From contig DATNBU010000024.1 of assembly GCA_035571835.1 (NCBI GenBank), positions 62,001 to 126,000 of the forward strand: DNA of 64,000 nucleotides, read 5' to 3'. The notes beneath the pieces are model-generated. The model was not told the origin of the DNA. It ran no database searches and saw nothing but the letters and a program-made list of their open reading frames with translations. A program made the translations under genes and the position numbers. The DNA is from Candidatus Limnocylindrales bacterium (GTDB lineage Bacteria > Desulfobacterota > Binatia > UBA1149 > CAITLU01). Position 1 is the stretch's first letter, and each line of letters begins with the position of its first letter. Positions 37,543 to 46,584 of this stretch are shown one piece after another.

Positions 37543-40293
37543 ATGCTTACCAGTACCCGTTTCTTCGTCTCGATGACGCTCGCCGCCGGCCTCGCGGCGG
37601 CATCCCTTCCGTCACCGGCCTCCGCCTTTACGACCGTCGAGCAGAAGTGCCGCACTTCGGTTTCGAAGTCCGGCGACAAGTACGCCAAGACTGCGCTCAA
37701 GGCGATGACCACGTGCCACAAGAAACGCGATGCCGATGCGTCCCTCAGCGGCACCGACTGCAACGACATCGACATGGCCGATTCCGCGAACAAGGTTCCC
37801 GCGGCGCAAACCAAGTTCGAGTCGACCGTCAATTCCAAGTGCGTCGGTGTAACTCCGGCCGCCGTGTCGTACGAGAATTGTCCGGCTCCGTGCAACGTCC
37901 TGGTTCCGGCCATCGCGACTTTCTCCGACGTCGTCGACTGTCTCTCGTGCCTGACCGACAACAACAGTGAGTCTTTCAGCGAGACCGCGAACGGCAGCCC
38001 GAGCTCTCCGCCGCTCACCGATCCCGAAGCCGCGTGCCATTCCGCGATCGTCAAGAGCGGAAGCAAGTTCTACAACAAAATTCTCAAGGCGATCACCAAG
38101 TGCCAGTCCAACGCCGAGAAGGACGGTGCCACCGGCATCACCACCTGCGCGAACGCGGGCTTCGAGACGACTGACCTTTACGATTCGTGCTTCTGGCCGG
38201 TCTACGACACGTGCACGGACGTCGAGCTGCCGAACGCGACGCTCGGCGCGTGCGCCGATCACCTGACGGACTTCGATCTCGCCCAGTGCGTGTGCGATGC
38301 CGCCAAGTCGTCCGCGCAGGAGCTCGGTCCGGAGTTCTTCGATCTGACCGGCGTCGTCACGACCACTACGACGACGACCACCAGCACCACGTCCACGACC
38401 TCGACGACCAACACGACGATCCCGGGCCTGCAGGATCCGAAGTGTCCGGATTTCGGCGAGCTGACCCTCTACTCGCGCGACAGTCTGGACCCATGCACGA
38501 GCAACACCGACTGTACGTTCCCGCGGACGTGCAACACGTCGATCGGCTATTGCACGACGGTTGCCGACCTCGACAGCGGCTGGACCGGCAACGCGCACAA
38601 CTCCGACATCAACGACGGCGTGGTGACGCGGGCGACGCTCGTCTGTCCGGGTCCTGCCCCGGCGTGCGGGGAATGCACGATCGGAGGTATCGATCCATCG
38701 ACGGACAATTGCCGCTGCTCGAACAATTCGCGGACGGTCTGTGACGATCCGTTCGCGCCCTCGGCGAGCCAATGCCCGGCGTGCGTCGGCGGATCCGGCG
38801 TCAACGGCAACACGTGCGCGAGCAACACGGACTGTAATTTCCCGTCATGCGCCGGCCGCTGTTCGGGTAATGTCGCCTATACCTGTGCGACGAACGCGGA
38901 TTGCCATACTCCGATTACCCCGGCGAACTACGGCAATTGCTCGACATCGACCGCGCCGAACTTCAAGAAGAAGTGCGGAAACGGGACGTTCTGCGACAGC
39001 AACGCCGACTGCATCGGCACGTGCTCCGGGCACGCGGGCTGCGAGTGCTTCTTCGGCGCTCCGTTCCCGCTCAACTCGGCCGGCACGGCGGTGTGCGTCG
39101 TCAACCGCTTCGCCAATGACATCAGCGGTACGGCCAACGTCGACCTCGGCTCGGGCGACATCACGGCCAATCTGCGCACGCGCATCTATCTCGGCATCAC
39201 GCAGGCCAAGCCGTGTCCGGTCTGCGGCGGCAAGTGCAGCCAGAGCCCGACCAAGGTGTGCGCGAACAACACGGACTGCGTGACGCCGTCGCCAGGCGGT
39301 ACGTGCGGCTCCTACGACCCCGTCGCGGGCGACGGCCTCCGGGGCGGTACGTGCAGCGGCGGCATCAACGGCGGGCTGTCGTGCGATGCGACCGCGACCA
39401 ACGCGACGTTCCCGGCAAGGACCAGTGGCGGCGTGGCGCAGCTTCCCGGCGGAGGCTCCTACAGCCTCGACTGCATGCCGAGCGATGGAGCCAACGTCTC
39501 GGGAACGGGCCTCGTCATCGACCTCGAGCAGACGACGGGCACGTCGACCTTGCCGTCGACTCTGGACTGCGACGCTGCTGGCCCCGGGACTGATCTGTGC
39601 CCGTGCATGCAGTGCTCCAAGGACAAGACCAGGGGCTGCTCAACGGACGCCCAGTGCACCACGCAGGGCCGCTTCTGTTCGAACTACAACGATCCGGTCA
39701 CGTTCAACTGCACGACGAACAGCGACTGCACGCTCGTCAATACGGGAACCTGCACGCTGCTGAGCGGGACGAAGTGCTCGAATGCGGCCACCCGAAGCTG
39801 CTCGACCAACGCCGACTGCGGCATGCAGCCGGGCGGGACATGCACGCTCTCGACGTGCTCGTCGCCGGGCCTCGGAGACATCCCGCAGCCGAACAAGTGC
39901 ACGAGCGGCCTGTGCGAGGACATCGGTGACGGCTTCAACGGCCGATGCACCGTCGGTCCGGACCAGGGCTACTGCGACGGCCTGCTGCGCATCGACGGCA
40001 CGGGCATGAACGCATGCGCTTCGAACTTCGATTGCACGAACGGGGATCACTGCACGCTGTCGCAGCGCAGGCTGTGCTTCCTCGATCCGATCGTCGCGGT
40101 TGGCGATCCTGATCCGAGCTTCCCGATTGCGGGCTCGACCTTCTGTGTACCGCCGACCGAGTACCCGGCGATCAATACGGTGGCCGGACTGCCGGGACCG
40201 GGCCGCGTGATCAGCCAGGGCGGCGCGAAAACGTTCTGCCACAACAACCACGGCGTCCAGTACACGCCGGGCGGCTCGCCGCCCTGTCCATAA
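37543..40293 (+). CDS. giant secreted Cys-rich protein, paralogue A
   Basis: A 916-residue exported protein of unknown function with a signal peptide (MLTSTRFFVSMTLAAGLAAA, cleavage near ASA). Residues ~29-267 hold two similar helical Cys modules (CRTSVSKSGDKYAKTALKAM; CHSAIVKSGSKFYNKILKAI). A poly-Thr/Ser linker spans ~270-295. From ~300 to the end is a Cys-dense module with about nine CxxNxDC-type units (CTSNTDC, CASNTDC, CATNADC, CDSNADC, CANNTDC, CTTNSDC, CSTNADC, CASNFDC) and Gly-rich inserts. No membrane anchor or C-terminal sorting tail is seen. A terminator follows at 40321. It is highly similar in its last 600 residues to the genes at 40569 and 46585. Confidence 0.85.
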   Translation: MLTSTRFFVSMTLAAGLAAASLPSPASAFTTVEQKCRTSVSKSGDKYAKTALKAMTTCHKKRDADASLSGTDCNDIDMADSANKVPAAQTKFESTVNSKCVGVTPAAVSYENCPAPCNVLVPAIATFSDVVDCLSCLTDNNSESFSETANGSPSSPPLTDPEAACHSAIVKSGSKFYNKILKAITKCQSNAEKDGATGITTCANAGFETTDLYDSCFWPVYDTCTDVELPNATLGACADHLTDFDLAQCVCDAAKSSAQELGPEFFDLTGVVTTTTTTTTSTTSTTSTTNTTIPGLQDPKCPDFGELTLYSRDSLDPCTSNTDCTFPRTCNTSIGYCTTVADLDSGWTGNAHNSDINDGVVTRATLVCPGPAPACGECTIGGIDPSTDNCRCSNNSRTVCDDPFAPSASQCPACVGGSGVNGNTCASNTDCNFPSCAGRCSGNVAYTCATNADCHTPITPANYGNCSTSTAPNFKKKCGNGTFCDSNADCIGTCSGHAGCECFFGAPFPLNSAGTAVCVVNRFANDISGTANVDLGSGDITANLRTRIYLGITQAKPCPVCGGKCSQSPTKVCANNTDCVTPSPGGTCGSYDPVAGDGLRGGTCSGGINGGLSCDATATNATFPARTSGGVAQLPGGGSYSLDCMPSDGANVSGTGLVIDLEQTTGTSTLPSTLDCDAAGPGTDLCPCMQCSKDKTRGCSTDAQCTTQGRFCSNYNDPVTFNCTTNSDCTLVNTGTCTLLSGTKCSNAATRSCSTNADCGMQPGGTCTLSTCSSPGLGDIPQPNKCTSGLCEDIGDGFNGRCTVGPDQGYCDGLLRIDGTGMNACASNFDCTNGDHCTLSQRRLCFLDPIVAVGDPDPSFPIAGSTFCVPPTEYPAINTVAGLPGPGRVISQGGAKTFCHNNHGVQYTPGGSPPCP

Positions 40294-40320
40294 AGACCTC
40301 GGTCATCGGCCGAACGTCGC

Positions 40321-40354
40321 GACGCCCCGCTGTGACTCGTCACAGCGGGGCGTC
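40321..40354 (+). terminator. terminator after paralogue A
   Basis: GACGCCCCGCTGTGA, CTCG, TCACAGCGGGGCGTC: a 15-bp stem, followed by GTCATTTGG, so the T run is weak. The stem core matches the terminator after paralogue C (50943). Confidence 0.8.
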
Positions 40355-40457
40355 GTCATTTGGAGCTCTGAACGAGGGTTACCACCAGATAAGGCCACGA
40401 CGGGCCTTCGTCGCACTGCGTCGAGACCTCGCGACGCCCGCAACGCCGAGTAATCTC

Positions 40458-40486
40458 TTGCTTACGCACCCTTTCGTTGGTTAGGA
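40458..40486 (+). promoter_or_regulatory. promoter-like element of Cys-rich paralogue B
   Basis: TTGCTT (40458-40463), 17 bp, TTAGGA (40481-40486). It is 82 bp before the ATG, a position very close to the matching element before paralogue A. Confidence 0.5.
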
Positions 40487-40568
40487 GTATGTTACGCGGC
40501 CGGCTTCCGGGGACGATACTGCGACCGCTGCCCGCCATTGTTTTCCAGAACCAGGGAGGAGTCTTTTC

Positions 40569-43295
40569 ATGTCCTACATGACACGTTTTTTTGTCGCCGC
40601 GTCGCTGACGCTGGGGCTCGCCGCCGCGGGTCTTCCGTCGCCGGCCTCGGCCGCCTTCACCGATGCCCAGCTCGGGTGCCGCAAAGAGATCGGGAAGTCC
40701 GGCACCAAGTACGTAAAGACGGCGATCAAATCGATGACCAAGTGCCACAAGTCGCAGGACAAGGACGGCGGCGCGGTCAACTGCAACAACATCGCGGCGA
40801 CCGATCCGGACAACAAGGTCCCCGCCGCCGCCGACAAGATCGAAGCGAAGGTCGTCGACAAGTGCACCGGCATCAATCCCACCGACGTGCTCTATGACGG
40901 CTGCCCGATCCCGTGCCACGGCGCGGTACCGACGGTCACGACTTTCGCGAACGTCGTCGACTGCATCGTGTGCCTGTCCAACAGCGACACGCAGAGCTAC
41001 AGTGACGAGGCCAACGGCAGCCCGACGGTACCGCTGACCAACGAGGCCGATCTCGACTGCCATTCGTCGATCGTCAAGAACAGCAGCAAGCTCTACAACT
41101 CGGCCGTCAAGAACGCCACGAAATGCCAGGCGAGCTACGACGAGCTCAACGATATCTCGACGTGCACGGGCAGCGGGTTCGCGGCGCTGACCAGCGACGC
41201 GTACGACAAGTGCCACGAAGCGGTCCAGGGCGACTGCTCTGCGGCGACGCTGCCTGGCACGACTCTCGATGCGTGCGGCGGCTCGGCGACCGCGTCGGCG
41301 CTGGCGACGTGTGTCTGCACGGCGGCGCTGAACGATGCGCAGACCAACGCGCAGCAGATCGTCGACCTGTCGGGACCGGTCGCCACAACGACGACGACGA
41401 CGACCACCACCACCTCGACGACGCTGATTGTCGGCGATGTCCAGTGTCCGGACCTCGGCGAGCTGACCCTGTACTCGCGCGACAGCCTGGATTCGTGCAC
41501 GAGCAACAGCGACTGTACCGCTCCGCGCACGTGCAACACCGCGATCGGATACTGCACGACCGTGGCGGATCTCGACAGCGGCTGGACCGGCAACGCGCAC
41601 AACTCCGACATCAACGATGGCGTAGTGACGCGCGCTTATCTGTACTGTCCGGGTCCCGCGCCGGCTTGCGGCGAATGCGATGTGCTCGGGATCGACCCGT
41701 CGCCGGGCAACTGCCGCTGTGAAAACAACTCGCGGACGGTCTGCGACAACCCGTTCGCATCGTCGGCCAGCGAATGCCCCGCGTGTGTCGGCGGCTCGGG
41801 CGTCGCCGGTAACACGTGCACGAGCAACACCGACTGCAATTTCCCGACGTGCAGCGGTCGCTGTTCGGGCAACGTCGCAGCTACTTGTGCGACGAACGCG
41901 GACTGCCATATTCCGGTCACGCCGGCGAACTACGGCAATTGCTCGACGTCGACGCCGCCGAACTTCAAGAAGAAGTGCGGAAACGGAACGTTCTGCGACA
42001 GCAATGCCGACTGCGTCGGCACCTGTACCGGCCAGGCGGGTTGCGAGTGCTTCTTCGGCGCTCCGTTCCCGCTCAATTCGGCTGGCACCGCGGTGTGCGT
42101 CGTCAACCGCTTCGCCAATAACATCAGCGGTACCGCCAACATCGATCTCGGCGCGGGCGACATCACGGCCAACCTGCGCACGCGCATCTACCTCGGCATC
42201 ACGCAGGCCAAGCCGTGTCCGGTCTGCGGCGGCAAGTGCAGCCAGAGCCCGACCAAAGCGTGCGCGAACAACGCGGATTGCGCGACGCCTTCACCGGGCG
42301 GCACGTGTGGCTCGTACGACCCCGTCGCGGGCGACGGCCTCCGCGGCGGTACGTGCAGCGGCGGTATCAACGGCGGGCTGTCGTGCGATGCGACAGCGAC
42401 CAACGCAACATTCCCGGCACGAAGCAGCGGCGGCGTGGCGCAGCTTCCAGGTGGAGGCTCCTACAGCCTTGACTGCCAGCCGAGTGACGGGGCGAACGTC
42501 TCGGGAACGGGCCTCGTCATCGATCTCGAGCAGACGACCGGAATGACGAGCTTGCCGGCAACCCTCGACTGCGATGGTGCCGGTGCCGGGACCGATCTGT
42601 GCCCGTGCATGCAGTGCTCGAAGGACAAGACGAGGGGGTGCTCGTCCGATTCGCAGTGCGCCGCGCAGGGCCTGTTCTGTTCAGCGTTCAACGATCCGGT
42701 CACGTACAACTGCGCGAGCAACGACGACTGTACGCTCGTCGATACGGGGACCTGCACGCTGCTGAGCGGGACGAAGTGCTCGAACGCGGCCACCCGAAGC
42801 TGCTCGACCAACGCCGACTGCGGCATGCAATTCGGTGGGGAGTGCACGGTTTCAACGTGCTCGTCGCCGGGCATCGGAGACATCCCGCAGCCGAACAAGT
42901 GCACCGGCGGCCTCTGCGAGGACAGCGGCGACGGCTTCAACGGAAGATGCACGGTCGGACCGGACCAGGGTTACTGCGACGGCCTGCTGCGCATCGACGG
43001 AACGGGCATGAACGCGTGCGCTTCGAACTTCGATTGCACGAACGGAGACAAGTGCACGCTGTCGCAGCGCAGGCTGTGCTTCCTCGACCCGATCGTCGCG
43101 GTCGGCGATCCTGATCCGAATTTCCCGATCGCGGGCTCGACCTTCTGCGTACCGCCGGTGGAGTACCCGGCGATCAATACGGTGGCCGGCTTGCCGGGGC
43201 CGGGCCGCGTGATCAGCCAGGGCAGCGCGAGAACGTTCTGCCACAACGACCACAACGTGGAGTACACGCCGGGCGGTTCGCCGGCCTGTCCGTAG
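40569..43295 (+). CDS. giant secreted Cys-rich protein, paralogue B
   Basis: A 908-residue exported protein with a signal peptide (FFVAASLTLGLAAAGLPSPA) after a strong GGGAGGAG Shine-Dalgarno. It has the same plan as paralogue A: two helical Cys modules (CRKEIGKSGTKYVKTAIKSM; CHSSIVKNSSKLYNSAVKNA), a Thr linker near residues 274-287 and the ~600-residue CxxNxDC module. The N-terminal half is much more diverged from A than the C-terminal half. It ends YTPGGSPACP with no anchor. Function unknown; the disulfide density and secretion suggest a surface or extracellular structural or binding role (inference). Confidence 0.85.
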   Translation: MSYMTRFFVAASLTLGLAAAGLPSPASAAFTDAQLGCRKEIGKSGTKYVKTAIKSMTKCHKSQDKDGGAVNCNNIAATDPDNKVPAAADKIEAKVVDKCTGINPTDVLYDGCPIPCHGAVPTVTTFANVVDCIVCLSNSDTQSYSDEANGSPTVPLTNEADLDCHSSIVKNSSKLYNSAVKNATKCQASYDELNDISTCTGSGFAALTSDAYDKCHEAVQGDCSAATLPGTTLDACGGSATASALATCVCTAALNDAQTNAQQIVDLSGPVATTTTTTTTTTSTTLIVGDVQCPDLGELTLYSRDSLDSCTSNSDCTAPRTCNTAIGYCTTVADLDSGWTGNAHNSDINDGVVTRAYLYCPGPAPACGECDVLGIDPSPGNCRCENNSRTVCDNPFASSASECPACVGGSGVAGNTCTSNTDCNFPTCSGRCSGNVAATCATNADCHIPVTPANYGNCSTSTPPNFKKKCGNGTFCDSNADCVGTCTGQAGCECFFGAPFPLNSAGTAVCVVNRFANNISGTANIDLGAGDITANLRTRIYLGITQAKPCPVCGGKCSQSPTKACANNADCATPSPGGTCGSYDPVAGDGLRGGTCSGGINGGLSCDATATNATFPARSSGGVAQLPGGGSYSLDCQPSDGANVSGTGLVIDLEQTTGMTSLPATLDCDGAGAGTDLCPCMQCSKDKTRGCSSDSQCAAQGLFCSAFNDPVTYNCASNDDCTLVDTGTCTLLSGTKCSNAATRSCSTNADCGMQFGGECTVSTCSSPGIGDIPQPNKCTGGLCEDSGDGFNGRCTVGPDQGYCDGLLRIDGTGMNACASNFDCTNGDKCTLSQRRLCFLDPIVAVGDPDPNFPIAGSTFCVPPVEYPAINTVAGLPGPGRVISQGSARTFCHNDHNVEYTPGGSPACP

Positions 43296-43317
43296 ACGAT
43301 CGGCTCGCAACGGCGAG

Positions 43318-43340
43318 TCGGGCGCCGGTTCGGCGCCCGA
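43318..43340 (+). terminator. GC hairpin after paralogue B
   Basis: TCGGGCGCC, GGTTC, GGCGCCCGA: a 9-bp GC stem just after the stop codon and just before a second, A/T-flanked hairpin. Confidence 0.6.
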
Positions 43341-43343
43341 TGC

Positions 43344-43381
43344 AAAAAAGGGGATCGGTGCAATGCACCGATCCCCTTTTG
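43344..43381. terminator. bidirectional intrinsic terminator
   Basis: An A6 run, a long stem GGGGATCGGTGCA/TGCACCGATCCCC, then TTTT. It sits between convergent paralogue B and the first beta-helix gene and could stop transcription from both sides. Confidence 0.85.
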
Positions 43382-43409
43382 TCAGGCGCCGCCGGAGGCT
43401 CTCGTTCCC

Positions 43410-44264
43410 TCAGAGGCAACTCAACGTCGATCCGGCAGCGGGCGGTATCATGCGATCGAGCTGGCAACTGCAAGGTGCGGTGCCGCCAATGTCTCCGTCA
43501 TCCTCGCACAGGTTGTGCGTGAAGGTCGCGTTCGCATAGACGGCATTGATCGGTATCGAGTCTTCGCCTCCCTCGATCACTACGTTATCCGTCAGCCGGA
43601 AATACGTGGTATCGGTGTTGTTGATACCTGCGTACGTGTAACCCCTTATCATGTTCTTCTGAATCAACGGTCCGGTCGCCGAACTCCTTCCGACGATGTG
43701 GATGCCGATGCTGCCGCCATCAATCCGGTTGTTTTCGATGACGTCGCTCGAATCGAGCAAGACCATATCGATCCCCGTCCCACCGGCAGGCGACTGGATG
43801 ACATTGCGCTGGTAGGCCTTGCCGTTGTTGCCGCCGTTGGCCCAGAGAATGCCGGTTGTGGCGTTGACAATTTTCATTTCCCTTACGGTGCCGCAATTCT
43901 TGACACCCGCGGAAAAAGTTCCAGTTCCATTGACGATATCGTTCACGGTGTCATTGACCGTACCTTGTACGATGCTGGTGACCCCCGAACCATCTTCACA
44001 CTGCACAGCGGGTCCGCATCCGGCCGATCGAATGCACGTAATCGTATAGCCGTTGGTATCGAGATTTTTCCCATTGGTCATCGTGATGCAGGCATCGGCG
44101 TTGGTCGAGGAGATCGCCCCGTTCAATTTCCAGTCGCCTGATCCACCGTAAGATCCGCAGCTGGTGATGAGGCCGACGGCCATCGCGGACGATGCGGAAC
44201 CGCCGATCAGGCCGACCATCGCAAAAAAAGCGGCGAGCATCATGCTGGAGCGTTCATTCTTCAT
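43410..44264 (-). CDS. secreted right-handed beta-helix protein 1
   Basis: A 284-residue exported protein. The start at 44264 has a strong GAGGAGGATT Shine-Dalgarno on the minus strand and opens the signal peptide (SMMLAAFFAMVGLIGGSASS). The mature part shows parallel beta-helix rungs: NLDTNGYTITCI, MKIVNATTGILWANGG, GIDMVLLDSSDVIENNRIDG, GIHIVGRSSATG, YAGINNTDTTYFRLTDNVVI. Paired Cys residues lie near both ends. No catalytic motif of a lyase or hydrolase is obvious. It is in the same orientation as the second beta-helix gene and 83 bp after it. The region looks less GC-rich than its neighbours. Confidence 0.78.
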   Translation of the reverse strand: MKNERSSMMLAAFFAMVGLIGGSASSAMAVGLITSCGSYGGSGDWKLNGAISSTNADACITMTNGKNLDTNGYTITCIRSAGCGPAVQCEDGSGVTSIVQGTVNDTVNDIVNGTGTFSAGVKNCGTVREMKIVNATTGILWANGGNNGKAYQRNVIQSPAGGTGIDMVLLDSSDVIENNRIDGGSIGIHIVGRSSATGPLIQKNMIRGYTYAGINNTDTTYFRLTDNVVIEGGEDSIPINAVYANATFTHNLCEDDGDIGGTAPCSCQLDRMIPPAAGSTLSCL

Positions 44265-44347
44265 TGAGAAAATCCTCCTCCCGGGTTTGGTTCTGGAATT
44301 TGCCGGAATCTTGTCTTTCACAGGTGCGTACATGGCGTGCTCCTTCC

Positions 44348-45901
44348 TCACAGCAGTGGGTAGAGGATGGGCGGATCATCCGTTTCGCACTGATCGGCGC
44401 ATGCGCACATCAGGTGGCTGTAGGCTGCCAAGTCGAGCGAATGGCATCCCGTAGCGGTCGGTGTTGCGTCGCGATACAGAAGGTTGTTCTTGAACTCGGC
44501 GTACGCCGAGGTGGTGTGGTCCGTGGTGTGCAGTGGGTTCGTGCTCGACTCGCGCACGACGTTGTTCGTCAATTGCGATTTGCCGAGTCCGCTGTTCACC
44601 ACGCCTCCGATGACCAGCCCTTGAGTTCCACCGCGTAGATAGTTGTTGGTGACCGTGGATGAGTTGCGGTTCGCCATCCATACGTCGGCCGCCGTAGTGA
44701 CGGCGGTGATGACACTGTTCTTCAGTGCGGCGAGGGGATATCCATTCGAATTGCTCACTCCAACATCCGGTCCATCCATTCGAACCGCGTCGATCGTTGC
44801 GCAGTTGATGATCCCATTGGCGAACGCACCGCGAATGCCGCCTTTGTTTACGCCGGACGAGCTGTCTTTGATCGTGACCCCGCTGACATTGGCACATGTG
44901 ATCGCAGTGCCGCCGCTCAACGAATTCATGATCGTGTGTCCGTTGAGGTCGATCGTTACGCCCGCAGCGGCTATGTTGAGGCAAGTTCCGGATGTGGCTG
45001 CGAGGTCATAGTTGGCGGATAACGTCGTATTGGTGGTGATGTTCGACGGACATGCCGTCGTCGATGCGTATTCGGGGAACTCGTAAGCGATGTCGGTCGT
45101 CGTATCGCAGATGGAGCTGCCGTAGACACAATCGTCATCGTCACAATAGGTGTGACCATCTCCGCTCGGGCTACCCGCAACATCGATGCAATACGCCGGA
45201 TCCGGGGCCGCGTCGCCAGGATTCTGTTCGCGGAGATAGTTGCTCCGAAAATCAACTAGGTCCGTATCGCTGTGGATCTGGTAGTATTTCCCGTCATTGA
45301 TCACATTTCGTTCGATCCGGGCTGACCGAAGATCGCTCGTATCAGCCATTCCGGTGATGTAAATGCCGCCATTGGTCGCGCGAATATTATTAAATGAGAT
45401 GGCCGATGAGCCTTTTGCGAGATCGCCGTAAAACCCGAACGTATCGGCATTGATGTATGTGTTGGTGAGAGACTGAAGCGGATTACCGGTGTTATACACG
45501 CCGTATCCGGCCCGCCCGTCGATAACCACGCCCTCGATGGTCGAGCAGTTTGCAATTCCGTAGACGCTCGTCCCCGAGATCGTCCCTTTCGTCGTCCCGG
45601 TGTCTTGAATCGTTATGCCCGTGTTAGCACAGTAGATTGCGGCAGTGCCGGCGCCGGTACCGGTTCGGCTGATATTGTGGCCTTTGAGATCGATGACGCC
45701 GGTCCCCGACACGTTAAAGCAAATTCCGCCCGATCCGAGATCATAGTCGGTCGTCAGCTCGAACAGTCCGAAATAAGGCGAGGCCGACAGGTCGATGCTC
45801 GACCCAGGACACGACGTTGCGTGTGCGTTGAATGAAGAGAAGAAAATTACAGCTGCGACTTCGATGACGATCCATCGCGGCAGCCATTTCTGGTTTTGCA
45901 T
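44348..45901 (-). CDS. secreted right-handed beta-helix protein 2 (double repeat)
   Basis: A 517-residue exported protein, starting at 45901 after a GGAGGGG Shine-Dalgarno, with signal peptide WIVIEVAAVIFFSSFNAHA. It contains two homologous halves, each opening with CPGSSI/CPSNIT and going through GVIDLKGHNISRTG / GVTIDLNGHTIMNS, GITIQDTGTTKGTI / GVTIKDSSSGVNKGGI and GVVIDGRAGYGVYN / AVRMDGPDVGVSN. Between the halves is a short Asp/Cys stretch (YCDDDDCVYG). The relation to the downstream 284-aa protein is clear from rung style. Function unknown. Confidence 0.78.
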   Translation of the reverse strand: MQNQKWLPRWIVIEVAAVIFFSSFNAHATSCPGSSIDLSASPYFGLFELTTDYDLGSGGICFNVSGTGVIDLKGHNISRTGTGAGTAAIYCANTGITIQDTGTTKGTISGTSVYGIANCSTIEGVVIDGRAGYGVYNTGNPLQSLTNTYINADTFGFYGDLAKGSSAISFNNIRATNGGIYITGMADTSDLRSARIERNVINDGKYYQIHSDTDLVDFRSNYLREQNPGDAAPDPAYCIDVAGSPSGDGHTYCDDDDCVYGSSICDTTTDIAYEFPEYASTTACPSNITTNTTLSANYDLAATSGTCLNIAAAGVTIDLNGHTIMNSLSGGTAITCANVSGVTIKDSSSGVNKGGIRGAFANGIINCATIDAVRMDGPDVGVSNSNGYPLAALKNSVITAVTTAADVWMANRNSSTVTNNYLRGGTQGLVIGGVVNSGLGKSQLTNNVVRESSTNPLHTTDHTTSAYAEFKNNLLYRDATPTATGCHSLDLAAYSHLMCACADQCETDDPPILYPLL

Positions 45902-46483
45902 GCGTACCCCTCCTGATTGACGTTGTTCATCGCCGAATTGCGAGTGCTCCGTGTATGCGGGGCCGGTTGGCACGAGGTCAATGCAAAGCGACGTGGGAAT
46001 TATGTTGGCGTATCTAAAGAGCGTGATCGGAAATTCATTCACGCAAGCGCGCGTGTAGCTACGCACGTATTACGGATGTCATGTAGAGGCTGCGTGCGCG
46101 TCGTAGCTACGCGCGAGTTGAGAACGAGACGCAGCATCGCGCACTTGCGTGCAGCACCGTTGGCGTATCGATGTTCGCCGGCGTGGCACTGCCAGACGCC
46201 GAACCGCACAACGCACCGACTGGTGAACGACGCAGGAGGCGTTGTGACGGGAGCCGGCATGCCCGACGAAAAAAACGAATCCGAGTCGTTTCGGAACTGA
46301 AAAGGCCTCAAGGCAGGCGGGGGCTTCTGTGCCGCAGCGTACTTTGCGACTTCGAGCCACGGCCCAAATTTCGTTCTCGTATCAATCAGTCCGCGTTTCT
46401 ATAGCGCTCTGGCAACAATGGTGTCAGTAGCAAGAAGGCGGGCGACGAGGAGCGTCACCCTCCGCACCTGCGCTTTTTTACCC
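45902..46483. other. gene-free control region
   Basis: Divergent spacer between the beta-helix operon and paralogue C. I see no convincing gene. Two copies of GTAGCTACG lie 46 bp apart (46056-46063 region and 46102-46111, the latter the palindrome CGTAGCTACG), possible regulator sites for the divergent genes. Confidence 0.35.
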
Positions 46484-46512
46484 TTGACCCAGCGTGGCTG
46501 GCCCTGTCTACA
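46484..46512 (+). promoter_or_regulatory. sigma70-like promoter of paralogue C
   Basis: TTGACC (46484-46489), 17 bp, TCTACA (46507-46512), about 73 bp before the ATG at 46585. Confidence 0.5.
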
Positions 46513-46584
46513 ACGCAGCGGGCCACGACCACGCCCGCCGCCCTGTTCTCGGCCTGTAGTCTTACCAACCCGGAGGGGACCTGT

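Noticed and set aside
38349-38424. Simple ACG/ACC trinucleotide run as a non-coding repeat
   Set aside because: It is the in-frame poly-Thr/Ser linker of a real secreted protein.
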